Assembly (NCBI GenBank): GCA_963719975.1
Contig: CAVRED010000009.1
Span: 248,001 to 312,000, forward strand
Source: Poindextera sp963719975
GTDB taxonomy: Bacteria > Pseudomonadota > Alphaproteobacteria > Caulobacterales > Caulobacteraceae
Length of the DNA stretch: 64,000 nt
Reading direction: 5' to 3'
The notes under the pieces were generated by a model. It saw nothing but the letters and a program-made list of their open reading frames with translations, made no database searches and had not been told where the DNA came from. Below, one piece after another: positions 10,216 through 21,155 of this stretch. The position numbers were made by a program, and so were the translations under genes. The number at the start of each line of letters is the position of its first letter. Position 1 is the stretch's first letter.

Positions 10216-10755
10216 CTACGTGTGCGAGCCGGCGGCGGCGACTTGGGCGGGGGGCGCCGGCTGGGCCAGGAGCGGGGTGATGGTCTGGTCGAAGCCGTCC
10301 TCGTTGAACGCGCCGGCCTGCATCAGGCGGAGCACGCCGGCCCGGTCGATCACGTAGCTGGACGGCACCTGGTTGTTGATCTCGCCATAGTCCCAGCTGC
10401 GGAAGTCCGCCACCACCGGGAACGGCAGCGCCTTGGCCAGGTCGGTCAGCTTGTAGGCCGGATAGTCGTCGGTCTTGATCGCGAAGATCGCCAGTCCCTC
10501 GCCCGGATGCCGGCGGGCGTAGTTGTTCATCGCAGCCAGCTCGGCCTTGCAGGGCGTGCACCAGGTCGCCCAGAAGTTCAGGACCACGACTTTCCCACGC
10601 AGATCGGCCAGGCTGTATTTCTGGTGGTCCAGCGTGACGAGCGTAAAGCCGGGCGCCGGCCTTCCAACCCGCGCGGCGCTCGCCGGGCCGCCGACGAGCA
10701 CGGCGGCCGCCAGCACGATCGTCCAGACCCTGATCCGACTCAGCATCGCGCGCAC
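10216..10755 (-). CDS. TlpA-like thiol-disulfide oxidoreductase, exported
   Basis: A 179-residue thioredoxin-fold protein with an N-terminal signal peptide (hydrophobic WTIVLAAAVLVGGPASA, probable cleavage after ASA) and the redox motif FWATWCTPCKAEL. It belongs to the AhpC/TSA and TlpA group that reduces disulfides in the periplasm, often in cytochrome c maturation or protection of metalloproteins. The CTPC active site is complete. The next gene downstream is a small unknown protein, so the context does not name a substrate. Confidence 0.88.
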   Translation of the reverse strand: MRAMLSRIRVWTIVLAAAVLVGGPASAARVGRPAPGFTLVTLDHQKYSLADLRGKVVVLNFWATWCTPCKAELAAMNNYARRHPGEGLAIFAIKTDDYPAYKLTDLAKALPFPVVADFRSWDYGEINNQVPSSYVIDRAGVLRLMQAGAFNEDGFDQTITPLLAQPAPPAQVAAAGSHT

Positions 10756-10820
10756 CGCCTCGAGGCGGGCACGCTGCTTTGCGCCTCGGGCGCTGTCAAC
10801 GGCGGCTTCAGAGGCAAGCC

Positions 10821-11683
10821 TCAGGCGTGCGCGGCGAACTCGCTGACCGGGTCGCCGGCGATGCGGCTGTGGTACATGACCCGGGCTCGCCCATGTCCCA
10901 GGGCCGGGCGCGGTGCATCAGGCAGCGGTTGTCCCAGACCACGACGTCGCCCGCCGTCCAGGTGTGGTGATAGACGCGCGGCGGCTGGACCGCGAAGGCG
11001 CAGAGTTCGTCGAGCAACCGCTCGGACTCCTCGGGCTCCAGGCCCGGGATGCCGTAGGCGTGCCGGCCGATGGCCAGGGTGGGCCGCCCGGTCTCCGGGT
11101 GGACCTTCACCAGCGGCCGGAGCGGCGGGTCCTTCACCTGGAAGCCGTAGCCGCTGTACGGGCTGCCCTCCTTGTGGGTGTGCCCTTCCTTGGCCTGACT
11201 GTAGTGCAGTGAGTGGTAGGCGCTCAGGCCCTCGATCCGCGCGCGCATCGGCCGGATCCGAGCGCATCGTAGGCCGCGCGCATGTCGGCCCATCCGGTCT
11301 CGCCGCCGGCCTTGGGCACCACGTGGGCGGAGAAGACCGCGCCCTTGGCCTGCACCGGCATGTAGGTCGAGTCCGCGTGCCAGCCCATGTTGCCCTTGAG
11401 CACCTTGACCACGTCGTCCGTGCCGTCGTCGACCCGGAGCGAGCCGTCGGCGCGCACGTTGGAAAGCGGCGCCCAGTCGAACTCCATCGAGCCCGAACCG
11501 GCGGGCGAAGGCGATCTGCTGGTCCTTGTCGAGGTGCTGGCCCGGAAAGATCAGCAGGGCGTACTGAAGCCAGGTCCGGTAGAGGGCGTCGAACGCCGCC
11601 TCGTCGAGCTCGGCCAGCTGCAAGGCCGTGACGACGGCGCCGAAGGTGGCGTCGAGCGGTTGGACATCGAAAGGATCGGCCAT
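10821..11683 (-). CDS. TauD/TfdA-family 2-oxoglutarate and Fe(II) dependent dioxygenase (frameshifts as read)
   Basis: About 286 residues once joined across frames. The iron facial triad is visible as His-x-Asp in GWHADSTYM and the distal His in NRCLMHRARPWD, whose Arg binds 2-oxoglutarate. The protein starts MADPFDVQPLDATFG with the usual N-terminal strand of the family and ends near AGDPVSEFAAHA. Frame changes occur near 11495, 11265 and 10885. Family members oxidise taurine, alkyl sulfates or 2,4-D-like compounds; the substrate here cannot be called, and no sulfur gene cluster is adjacent. Confidence 0.85.
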
Positions 11684-11818
11684 GGTTCTGCTTCTCCCCG
11701 AGAAGGCCGCGCCCAGCCTAGCGCAGGCGAGCGGCGCGCGCAGAACGAGGCCGATCGTCGGTGTTGCAACGCCGCGGCGCTGCGCCCTATCAAGATGACG
11801 GCTCATCGGGAGGACGCC

Positions 11819-12271
11819 ATGGCGAGACTGGGATTCTCGCGCTCTGCACGGTCGTGCTGGCGCTCGTCGGGATCGACGGCGAGCGCGGCGCCGAGCCCGA
11901 ACGGGACTTGGGAGATCATCTCTGACAAGGACGGCAAGCCGCGCGTTCTGATCGAGCTGACCACGGCGGCCGGAACGCTGCGGGGCGTGCTGACCAAGTC
12001 GCTGCGCGGCGAGGACCCGAACAAGCTCTGCGTCCCCTGCAAGGGCGCCGAGCACAACCAGCGCATCATCGGCATGCGCGTGCTGTGGGGGCTGACGCCC
12101 GTGCCGGGCGATCCCTTGAGCTGGCAGGGCGGCCAGATCCTCGATCCCGATTCCGGCAACGTCTATTCGGCCAAGCTGAGCGAAAGCGCCGACGGCAAGA
12201 CGATCACCGTGCGCGGTTTCATCGGCATTTCGCTGCTCGGCCGCACCCAGACCTGGCTCCGCGTCAGCTAG
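11819..12271 (+). CDS. DUF2147 family exported protein (paired frameshifts over the signal peptide)
   Basis: A 150-codon frame. From about residue 31 onward it is a typical DUF2147 domain: GTWEIISDKDGKPRVLIEL, LCVPCKGAEHNQ, GMRVLWGL, GGQILDPDSGNVYSAKL and FIGISLLGRTQTWLRV. These small lipocalin-like proteins are exported. As read, residues 8-27 are polar and unlike a signal peptide, but the +1 frame over the same bases gives Ile-Leu-Ala-Leu-Cys-Thr-Val-Val-Leu-Ala-Leu-Val-Gly, an excellent signal sequence. Two compensating indels near 11832 and 11875 therefore probably hide it. It is divergent from the TauD gene. Confidence 0.85.
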   Translation: MARLGFSRSARSCWRSSGSTASAAPSPNGTWEIISDKDGKPRVLIELTTAAGTLRGVLTKSLRGEDPNKLCVPCKGAEHNQRIIGMRVLWGLTPVPGDPLSWQGGQILDPDSGNVYSAKLSESADGKTITVRGFIGISLLGRTQTWLRVS

Positions 12272-12336
12272 CGTTCACGAACCGCGGCGCTTGCTCGTGC
12301 GTTGACACGTCGTCAGCCCGAGAGAGGAAGCGCGAC

Positions 12337-12946
12337 ATGACGGCCTTCACGCCCGCGGCGAACCCGGCCCCGCCGACGCCGAGCGCGCGCTATGGCGCGG
12401 TCTCGATCGCGCTGCACTGGATCATCGCGGCGCTGATCGTCATCCAGGTCTGCCTCGGCTGGTACATGAACGAGGTGCTGCCCGACCACACCCCGGCGCA
12501 GGCGCAGATCGAGACGCTGCACATCTCGGTGGGGCTGACGATCCTGCTGCTGGTGCTGGTCAGGATCGGCGTCCGGCTGACCCACCCCGCCCCGCCGCTG
12601 CCTGCCGACATGGCGGCATGGGAGCGGCTGCTGGCGCGGGCGACGCACTCGCTGTTCTACGTGCTGATGCTCGCCCTGCCCCTGACCGGCTGGGCCGTCG
12701 TCTCCGTCCGACCCGACGCCGTGCACTTCTGGGGCCTGCCGTGGCCGAAGCTGCCTGGCCTGGGCTTCCTGATGACGCCGGACCACAAGGCTTGGCGGCG
12801 CGAGCTCGCAGCACATCCACGTCTACATCCTGATCTGGCTCGTGATCCTGAACCTGGCCCTGCACGTCGCCGGCGCGCTCTGGCGCCAGATCGTGGGCCC
12901 AGGCGTGCTCTGGCGCATGGCGCCGTTGCGCTTCCTGAAGCGGTAG
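12337..12946 (+). CDS. Cytochrome b561 family di-heme membrane protein (one frameshift)
   Basis: A four-helix membrane cytochrome of about 202 residues that moves electrons between quinol and periplasmic or membrane partners. Helices begin with RYGAVSIALHWIIAALIVIQVCLGW, followed by TLHISVGLTILLLVLVRIGVRL, ATHSLFYVLMLALPLTGW and, after a frame change near 12808, HIHVYILIWLVILNLALHVAG. The heme-ligand histidines in helices 1, 2, 3 and 4 are all present. GAGAGGA lies upstream of the ATG at 12337. It ends Leu-Arg-Phe-Leu-Lys-Arg at 12946. Confidence 0.88.
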
Positions 12947-12963
12947 GTCGCGTTGAGCCGACG

Positions 12964-13774
12964 CTAGCCGAGCTCGCGCGAGCGTTTGGCCGCCGCCGCG
13001 ACGGTGCGGGCGGCGAGCGGGCCGATGCCGTCGTCGGCCATCAGCACCTTGAGCGCCGCCTCCGTGGTGCCGCCCGGCGAGGCGACCTTGCGCCGGAGCT
13101 CGGCGGCGTCCTCGCCCGAGCGGTCGAGCAGGGCGGCGGCGCCGATCAGCGTGGCGCGCACCAGCGCCGCCGAGGCCTCCGCGCTCAGGCCCTCGGCCAC
13201 GCCCGCCGCGCTCAGCGCCTCGATGAAGGCGTAGAGATAGGCCGGCGCGGAGCCGGAGACGGCGACCGCGGCGTCCATCAGCGCTTCGTCGTCGAGGTCG
13301 ACCGTCGTCGCCACCGGATCGAACAGGGCGTGGGCGCGCGCGCGGGCCGCGCGGGCTGGCGGCGAAGATCGAGACCGCGCCCTTGCCGACCGCGACCCCG
13401 GTCGTCGGCATCGTGCGCGCGACCTGGCGCGGCCGAAGGCCGGCGGCGAGATCGGCGGTCTTCACGCCGGCCGCGACCGAGACGACGACGGCGTCCGGCG
13501 CGAGCTTGGGCGCGATCGCTGCGGCGGCTTCGCGCCAGACCTGCGGGCGGACGGCGAGCAGCGATGGTCGCGGCCTCGGCCAGCGCCGCGTCGGGCGGAT
13601 TGAGCCGCGCGCCCCTCGGCGGCGGCCGCGTGCCGCGGCTTCGCCGGCGGCGGGATCGGCGATGATCAGGTCGCTGGCGGCGAACGCGCCTGTGGCGAGC
13701 CAGCCCTCGATGAGGGCGCCGCCCATGTGGCCGGCGCCGACGATGAGGATCGGCGTCAGGTCGTTCGTGCTCAG
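12964..13774 (-). CDS. proC: Pyrroline-5-carboxylate reductase (several frameshifts as read)
   Basis: ProC reduces pyrroline-5-carboxylate to proline with NAD(P)H. The Rossmann fingerprint ILIVGAGHMGGALIEGW opens the protein; ARTMPTTGVAVGKGAVSIF, VSGSAPAYLYAFIEAL and the C-terminal VASPGGTTEAALKVL are the standard ProC signatures. About 269 residues joined. Frame breaks lie around 13640, 13605, 13560 and 13345. No ATG fits the N-terminus; the only overlap-type start is a CTG at 13774 that overlaps the TGA of the upstream gene, so either CTG is used or another indel hides the start. Confidence 0.9.
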
Positions 13775-14277
13775 GCCTGGCCCACGGTCTCGAACAGGCA
13801 GGCGGCCATGGCTTCGTCCGGGCTCTTGCCGCCTTTCAGCAGGAAGTCGAAGGCCGGATAGAAGCGGTCCGCCGCCTCCACCGCCGCGTCGATCATCGAG
13901 GCGGCCTGCGCCAGCGTCGGCCGCTCGCCATGCGGCAGCCCCAGCGCGTGGCGGAAGATCACCTCGCCGTCCTCGCTCCACACCTCGAAGTGGCCGAGCC
14001 AGATGCGCTGGTTGACCAGCGAGGTGAGCTCGCAGGCGGCCAGCCGCTGGGCCTTCAGCGCCTGCATGTCGAGCGCCAGGCACAGCTGCAGGCAGTCGGC
14101 CTCGGGCCGCCAGGCGAACCAGAGCTCGTAGTCCTTCCAGTCGCCGGTCAGCGCGAACGCCAGGTCCCCGTCGTCGGTCCGGTCGAAGCTGAGGTTCTCG
14201 GCGTTCAGGACGCGTTCGACCACTTCAAGCGGATCGAAGCCGGTCTCGATGTCGTCGTCTGGATGAGGAAGGTCCAT
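13771..14277 (-). CDS. YbjN domain-containing protein
   Basis: A 168-residue cytoplasmic protein of the alphaproteobacterial YbjN group, an antiparallel fold related to type III secretion chaperones. Conserved-looking stretches are NAENLSFDRTDDGDLAFALTGDWKDYELWFAWRPE and IWLGHFEVWSEDGEVIFRHAL (given here only as landmarks of the domain). It lies directly upstream of proC with an overlapping stop, a pairing commonly seen in Caulobacterales, but its molecular role is unknown. Confidence 0.85.
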   Translation of the reverse strand: MDLPHPDDDIETGFDPLEVVERVLNAENLSFDRTDDGDLAFALTGDWKDYELWFAWRPEADCLQLCLALDMQALKAQRLAACELTSLVNQRIWLGHFEVWSEDGEVIFRHALGLPHGERPTLAQAASMIDAAVEAADRFYPAFDFLLKGGKSPDEAMAACLFETVGQA

Positions 14278-14398
14278 GGGGTCCCTTGGCTCTGGCCGCC
14301 GGGGCGGCCGCCGCGGAGCGGCCGTCTCGGTGAATCATACCCTAATCTGCTTCGCGGCCGGCGTCTCAACCGGCTTCGTCCTATGGGCGAGCGATCGC

Positions 14399-14626
14399 TC
14401 AGCCGCCCGTCTTGCCTTTCAGCGCCTCGACCTCGGCGCGCAGCGCGGCGAGCTCGGCCTTCATGGCCTCGAACTCGTCGCGGCGGATGAGGTCGAAGTC
14501 CGTCGCCATCTTGTCCGCCTGGGCGCGGAACGCCGCCTTCGCCTCTTCGCCGGCCGCCTGCGCCAGCCCGATGGCGGCGTTGGTCAGCTTGGAGAACTCA
14601 TCGAGGAACGGGTTTTGGGTCTGCAT
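14399..14626 (-). CDS. UbiK/BMFP-type accessory coiled-coil protein
   Basis: A 75-residue protein starting at the ATG at 14626. The N-terminal half is an amphipathic helix (NPFLDEFSKLTNAAIGLAQA) and the C-terminal third is a trimeric coiled coil rich in Glu, Ala and Leu (RRDEFEAMKAELAALRAEVE), the layout of the BMFP family to which UbiK belongs. UbiK assists the ubiquinone biosynthesis complex in gammaproteobacteria; the same role here is inference. It is divergent from lgt. Confidence 0.8.
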   Translation of the reverse strand: MQTQNPFLDEFSKLTNAAIGLAQAAGEEAKAAFRAQADKMATDFDLIRRDEFEAMKAELAALRAEVEALKGKTGG

Positions 14627-14723
14627 CGCGCCCTTATATGGGAAACCGAATTTTAATGCGAAGGGATTGGACCGGGCTGCTAAATCGCCGCCGTCCGAGA
14701 CGGTTGGAAGGAGCCCGCCCGCC

Positions 14724-15612
14724 TTGGTCTTCCCGGACTTCAACCCGGTCATCGTGCAGGTCGGCCCCTTCGCGCTGCGATGGTACGCGCTGGCCTACGT
14801 CGCCGGCATCCTCCTCGGCTGGCGCTACGCGTGGGCCTGGTCAGGAACCTCAAGCTCTGGGGCCCGCTCAAGCCGACCGCGACCGTCGCCCAGATCGACG
14901 ACCTCATCCTGTGGATCACGCTCGGCGTCATCGTCGGCGGCCGGCTTGGGCTATGTGCTGTTCTACATGCTGCCGTCGCCATCGGAGCGGCAGATGCTGG
15001 CGCGCCAATCCGCTGGAGGCCTTCGCGCTGTGGCACGGCGGCATGAGCTTCCACGGCGGCGCGATCGGCGTTGGCCTGGCGCTGATCGCCTTCGCCCGCG
15101 TCAACAAGATCGACCTGATCCTGCTGGCCGACCTGGTCGCGCCCTGCCAGCCGATCGGCCAGTTCTTCGGCCGCATCGCCAACTTCATCAACGGCGAGCT
15201 CTGGGGCCGGCACGACGACGTCCCGTGGGGCATGGTGTTCTGCAGCCCGCACATCCGCCTGGCCAACGACGGGCAATGCCCGGCGGGGCTCGAGCCGCGG
15301 CATCCGAGCCAGCTCTACGAGGCGGCGCTGGAAGGGGTGCTGATCTTCCTCGTGCTCAGGCTCGCCACCCACCGGCTGCACTGGCTGCAGCGGCGGGGCG
15401 CGATCACCGGCGCTGTTCCTGCTGCTCTACGGGATGATCCGCATCCTGCTCGAGACCGTGCGCAACCCGACCTCACCATGCCGGTCTTCCCGTTCGGGCT
15501 GACCATGGGGATGATGCTTTCGGCGCCGATGGTGCTGGGCGGCGTCGCGCTTTTGTGGTGGAGCCTCGCCCGCGGGCCCGCGCCCGACCGGCCGCAGCAT
15601 GAGCCTGCTTGA
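14724..15612 (+). CDS. lgt: Prolipoprotein diacylglyceryl transferase (about five frameshifts as read)
   Basis: Lgt transfers diacylglycerol from phosphatidylglycerol to the lipobox cysteine of prelipoproteins at the inner membrane. The signature GRIANFINGELWGR and the catalytic HGGMSFHGGAIG region are intact, along with the PSQLYEAALEG motif. The start is a TTG at 14724 with AAGGAG ten bases upstream, giving Leu-Val-Phe-Pro-Asp-Phe-Asn-Pro-Val, the usual N-terminus. Frame changes lie near 14840, 14945, 15005, 15412 and 15470, which makes this one of the most damaged reads in the window. It overlaps the next gene by 14 bases. Confidence 0.92.
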
Positions 15613-16683
15613 GCGGCTGAAGACCGAGATCGCCGCCGGCGGTCCGATCGGCGTCGACGTCTACATGGCCCGCTGCCTGCACGACCCCAGGGACGGCTAC
15701 TACGCGACCCGCCCCGCCCTCGGCGAGGACGGCGACTTCATCACCGCGCCGATGGTCTCGCAGATGTTCGGCGAGCTGATCGGCCTCTGGGCGGTCGAGA
15801 CCTGGCGGCGCATGGGCGCGCCGGCGCGGGTGCTGCTGGTCGAGATGGGTCCGGGCGACGGGACGCTGATGAGCGACGTCGCTGCGCGCCGCCAGGCTCG
15901 CGCCCGACTTCCTGGACGCGGCCGAGCTCTGGCTGGTCGAGACGTCCCGCGCCCCTGGCCGCGCGCCAGCGGGAGCGGCTGGCGGGCGCCGCGCCGGCGC
16001 CCCGCTGGATCGAGCGCCTCGACGAGGCGCCCGGCGATGCGCCGATGCTGCTGATCGCCAACGAGTTGCTCGACTGCCTGCCCGCGCGCCAGTTCGTGCG
16101 CACGGCCGAGGGGCTGGCCGAGCGCGTGGTGGGGCTGGGCCAAGACGGCGCGCTGGCCTTCGGCCTGCGGCCGGCGCCGCTCGGCGCGGCCCCGCCGGCC
16201 GAGGCTGCGGCGTGCGGCGCGCTGGTCGAGGTGTCGACGGCCCAGCAGGCGTTGGCGGCCGAACTCGGCCGCCGCATTGCGCGCCAGGGCGGCGCGGCGC
16301 TGCTCATCGACTACGGCAGCGGCGAGCCGAGCGGCGGCGACACGCTGCAGGCGCTGGCGCGGCACAAGGCAGTCGACCCGCTCGCCGCGCCGGGCGAGGC
16401 GGACCTTACCGTTCACGCGGACTTCCCGGCCGTGTGCGCCGCAGCCGCTGCGGCAGGCGCATCCGTCGGCCTGCTCACGCAAGCGGTGTTTCTGCAGCGG
16501 CTGGGCATCGTCGAGCGCGCCGCGGCGCTGGCGCGCAGCCGGCCGGACGAGGCGCCGCGAATCGAGCGGCAGCTCGAGCGCCTGATCGGCGACGAGGCGA
16601 TGGGCGCCCTGTTCAAGGCCGCCTGCATCCACCACCCCGGCCTGGCGCCGCCCGCCTTCGAGGACGCGTCATGGTCGCCCTAG
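15599..16683 (+). CDS. MidA/NDUFAF7-like SAM-dependent methyltransferase (two frameshifts)
   Basis: About 360 residues when joined. The N-terminus (MSLLERLKTEIAAGGPIGVD, YMARCLHDPRDGYY) and the SAM-binding VLLVEMGPGDGTLMSD match the family whose mitochondrial member methylates an arginine of complex I subunit NDUFS2. The C-terminal half (ANELLDCLPARQFV, LLIDYGSGEPSGGDTLQAL, LTQAVFLQRLGI) is intact. The frame breaks near 15887 and 15950. It overlaps lgt, and lgt-midA-pgeF order is typical of alphaproteobacteria. Confidence 0.9.
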
Positions 16684-16727
16684 AGCTGGTGGAGAGCAGG
16701 CGGAGAGGCCCGCGGCGCAGCAAGAGC

Positions 16728-16791
16728 GGCGCCCTTCTCCCCTCGCGGGAGAAGGTGGACCGCGGTAGCGGGCCGGATGAGGGGCCGCGCC
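16728..16791 (+). repeat. Dispersed intergenic repeat, family A, copy 1
   Basis: A 64-base element beginning GGCGCCCTTCTCCCCTC and ending ATGAGGGGCCGCGCC, with an internal CTTCTCCC..GGGAGAAG hairpin. Two more copies occur at 21156-21220 and, inverted, at 21309-21372. All lie between genes. It resembles the REP-like palindromes common in alphaproteobacterial genomes. Confidence 0.85.
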
Positions 16792-16804
16792 GGCGGCATG
16801 CGTG

Positions 16805-17611
16805 ATGAACATGGCTCAATCTCAGCCCGAGCTAGAGGTGATCCGATCGCCGTTGCTTTCGGCGCTGCCGGGCGTGCGGCACGGCTTCTTCACGCGCGTC
16901 GGCGGGGTGTCGGAGGGGATCTACGCCAGTCTGAACGCCGGGCCCGGATCGGGCGACGATGCCGCGCACGTCGCCGAGAACCGCGCCCGCGCCGCCCGCT
17001 GGCTGGGGGTCGCGCCGGGGCGCCTGCGTCACCGCCTATCAGATCCACTCCGCAAACGCGCTCACCGTGGCCGAGCCCTTCGCCGCCCGACCGCCGCAGG
17101 GCGATGCGCTGGCGACGCGGGCCAGGGGGCTGGCGCTGGGCGCGCTCGCCGCCGACTGCGCGCCGGTGCTGATCGCAGACGCCGAGGCCGGCGTGGTCGC
17201 CGCCGCCCACGCCGGCTGGAAGGGCGCGCTGGGCGGGATCGTCGCCGCCGCGGTCGAGGCCATGGTTGCGCTGGGCGCGGCGCGCGAGCGGATGGTCGCC
17301 GCGGTCGGCCCCTGCATCGGGCCTGCCTCCTACGAGGTCGGCCTCGACTTCTTTGAGAGGTTCGCCACGCCTCGCCGGCTTACGAGCGGTTCTTCGCGCC
17401 GGGCGTCAGCGCCGACAAACGCCAGTTCGACCTGCCGGCCTTCGTCCTCGACCGCCTGGGCGAAGCCGGCGTGGGCAACGCGGAGTGGACCGGCGGCGAC
17501 ACCTATCCGGACGCCGAGCGGTTCTACTCGAACCGCCGCGCCGTGCACCGCGGCGAGGCGGACTACGGCCGGTTGCTGTCGGCCATCCTCATCACGGACG
17601 ATAGGGGATGA
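16805..17611 (+). CDS. pgeF: PgeF/YfiH laccase-domain protein (two frameshifts)
   Basis: About 268 residues. This family, once called multicopper polyphenol oxidase, acts on purine nucleosides or edits peptidoglycan precursors depending on the member. The active-site metal ligands are present: His in TAYQIHSAN, Cys in ALAADCAPVL and His in AAAHAGWKGALGG. It starts GVRHGFFTRVGGVSEGIYASLN near the N-terminus. Frame changes lie near 17023 and 17370; after the second one the C-terminus reads Phe-Tyr-Ser-Asn-Arg-Arg and ends at 17611. Starts at 16802 (GTG), 16805 and 16811 are all possible. The 3' end overlaps the convergent acetyltransferase gene by 20 bases. Confidence 0.87.
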
Positions 17612-18053
17612 AGGTCAGCGTCGTGGCGCGGCGCCGCACGTAGATCAGCTCCGGATCGCCCGGGTCGATGTTGTAGACGATGCCGCTGCCCTCGAAGCCC
17701 GCTTTGGCGAAGAGGGCGTTGGCCGCGGCGTTCGAGGCGTTGGTCGACGCGAAGATGCGGTCGTCCGTGTGGACCGCCTCGCAGTGGTTGAGCAGGATCA
17801 GCCCGATCCCCTTGCGCCGGTGCTCCTCGGCGACGACGAGAAGCTCGACCATCGGCCGGTTGAAGAAGCCGAGGCTGGTCAACGCGAACCCGGCGGGAGC
17901 GCCGGCGATATCGGCGATCCAGCTGCGGCCCTGTCCGAGCAGGTTCGAGGCGATGCGGGCGCGCGCGGGATCGGCCAGGCGCGGGTCGACCCGCCTCAGG
18001 CTGGCCAGATCGGCGCCCCAGGCGGGGCGGATGACAGCGGGGGCGGTCGTCAT
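17592..18053 (-). CDS. GNAT family N-acetyltransferase
   Basis: A 153-residue GNAT domain protein that would transfer an acetyl group from acetyl-CoA to an amine. The acetyl-CoA binding loop is visible as EEHRRKGIGLILLNH (residues about 77-91), followed by STNASNAAANALFAKAGFE, the usual late helix of the fold. The substrate is not predictable. It converges on the PgeF gene and is divergent from prs. Confidence 0.88.
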   Translation of the reverse strand: MTTAPAVIRPAWGADLASLRRVDPRLADPARARIASNLLGQGRSWIADIAGAPAGFALTSLGFFNRPMVELLVVAEEHRRKGIGLILLNHCEAVHTDDRIFASTNASNAAANALFAKAGFEGSGIVYNIDPGDPELIYVRRRATTLTFIPYRP

Positions 18054-18204
18054 GGCTGGAAACGGCTCTAGGCGAACGCGCGGCCGAAATCCACACCGGC
18101 ATGAGGCTTGGCGGCCCGGGACAGGCTGGACCGTCAGGGGTTGCTCGCCCGCCTCGCTCGGTTAAAAGCCTCTCGCGACCTCGCGGGGAATCCGAAGTCT
18201 TCCA

Positions 18205-19140
<936 letters not shown>

Positions 19141-19145
19141 GGACC

Positions 19146-20217
19146 ATGCGCGCTTTTCGAGCTCCAATCCCAACGACGAAGCGGCTCGTGGCCGTGCTGG
19201 CCGGGACGCTGGCGGCCGCCGGCGTCCTCCTGAGCAGCAGCGCCTCGGACCCGAGGTCGAGGACGCCGCCCGCGCCGCCTCCGATCTTTCCGACGCCGGT
19301 CCCGATCTCGCTGGCGACCTCGATCGTGCGGGCCGCGGCCGGTTATGAGGACTACATGGCGCAGGCCGCGCTGATCAGTCCAGGGTTCAGGAGCGGCGAC
19401 GACGTCTCTGCCGCCCTCAGGTTGGGCGAGAGCGCGGACCCGCGCGCGCTGTTGCGCGGCGAGATCGCCTACGGCGCCATCGTGGCCCTTGACGATCCAA
19501 CCTACGTCGCCAGCGTCCGCGTCTACGCCAGCAACGATGACGCTCGCCGCCAGCTAGCCAACCTGCTCGAAAGCGACCCCAGGTACGTGCTGAGCATCCG
19601 CGGAGCTAGCAGCGCCGCCGGCCTGGTCATCGAGGCGCTGATGAACCAGGGGACCCGTCTGAGGGCGACGGGCGCGGCGGTGACGCAGGCGGCCTACGAC
19701 ATCCAGCACCAGGACTGGTCGCACGCGACGGTCCCGGACCGCGAGCAACGTCTGGCCGAGGCCAAGTCCGTCGATATGAGCCTGAGCGCGTCGACGGACG
19801 TCGACGCCAACCTCAGCCGCGCGGCGCAAGGCTTTGACCCGCAGCCGCTGAACGGGCCCCCGGCGACCTCGCCCATTCCGCCGGTCGTCATCCATGCGCT
19901 GGCCGTCGCCGCGCTGGCCGCCATCGGGGAAGCGAGCGCCGAGAACGACGCCCAGGTCGAGCCGTTGTTGACGGAGCCCTCGGCGGCGGGGTGCAACAAC
20001 CTGGCGAGGATGGATCTCTACCAGTGCCTTGCGGTGTCCAAGCCCTACTACGAGGACGTGTTCTGCCTTGGCGCGCATGCGCTGGCCGACACCGGCCAGT
20101 GCGTGATGATCGACGCCGGCGCGCCCGAGCCGGCGGCGACCGTGACCGCGGCGACGATCGATGCGGCGGACGCCGCGGCGAGGACGCCGCACATCCATCA
20201 CGAAGGCAGGCGCCCGA
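19146..20217 (+). CDS. Exported hypothetical protein following prs (stop codon apparently lost)
   Basis: About 355 residues. The N-terminus has a positively charged segment and a hydrophobic stretch (LVAVLAGTLAAAGVLLSSSA), so it is probably exported. A Pro-rich linker follows, then an alpha-helical body, and a C-terminal segment with four cysteines (GCNNLARMDLYQC, VFCLGAHALADTGQCVMI) that could form two disulfides. No family name is certain. As read it is fused in frame to the next gene, but the +1 frame at the junction gives CGA TGA with an ATGA overlap, so a frameshift upstream has probably masked its own stop. Confidence 0.65.
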
Positions 20218-21138
20218 TGAGCTTCAACGACGCGCCGATGGTGCTGCGCGGGCCGCTGCGCGCGCCCAAGCAGATGCTGGCCGACCAGGAGTATGGCGGC
20301 CACGCCTCCCTGCACGACGACTCCATGGCCGAGACGCTGGGGTTCCGCGCCGGCCCGATCGAGGGACCGACCCACTTCAGCCTGTTCGCGCCGCTGCTCG
20401 ACCATGTGTGGGGCAAGGCCTGGTTCGAGCAGGGCTGCTTCTCGGCCCACTACCTGAACATGGTGATCGAGGGCGAGGAGACCCGCGCCTTCGTCGAGTT
20501 GCCGGCCGAGGGCGCGCGCTCGACCCGCGCCTGGGCGGAGAAGGCCGACGGAACGCCGGTGCTGGAGGCGAGCGCGAGCCTCGGCGCCGGCGAGACGTTG
20601 CTCAGTGCACGGATGGCAGACCCTGCGGCCGCCGGACAAGCTGGTGATCCTGGCCGATCTCAAGGTCGGCATGACCGGGGCCGAGGACGAGCGGGTGCGG
20701 ATGGACGAGGGCCAGCACATGGGGGCGCTCTACCCCTTCTCGCTGACCCAGAAGCTCGCGGCCATCACCGAGGCCTCGCCCTGGTACGCCGACGCGGCCG
20801 CCTCGCCCTGGGGCCGGCCGATCATCCCGTTCGAGATGGTGAGCGTGCTGGCGGAGTACTCCAGCGGCCGCGCGCGGTTCCCGACCAAGGGGCCGGCCGT
20901 CGGCCTGTTCGCCGACCAGGAGATCCGCATGGTCGACGGGCCGCTGTTCGTCGGCGAGGATTATCTGATCCGCCGCGAGATCGTGGCCCTGTCGGAGAGC
21001 CGGCGCACCGAGTCCTCCTGGGTGAAGAGCCGCATCTACGACGCGACGGGCAAGAGCCTGAAGGCCGAGATGCTGCTCAACCACGCCACGCTGAAGGACT
21101 CCTACGCCCGCTACGAGGAAGAGCGGGCGGCGCTGTAG
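20218..21138 (+). CDS. Putative hotdog-fold (MaoC-like) protein (one frameshift)
   Basis: About 306 residues starting at the ATG at 20218 (MSFNDAPMVLRGPLRAPKQM). A stretch reading SMAETLGFRAGPIEGPTHFSLFAPLL resembles the hydratase motif of MaoC-like hotdog domains, and the length would fit two such domains. The frame changes near 20607, between an N-terminal half ending Ser-Ala-Ser-Leu-Gly-Ala-Gly-Glu-Thr-Leu-Leu and a C-terminal half starting His-Gly-Trp-Gln-Thr-Leu. The assignment is by pattern only; it could equally be an unnamed conserved family. Confidence 0.55.
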
Positions 21139-21155
21139 CACGAGGGCCCGAGGTT

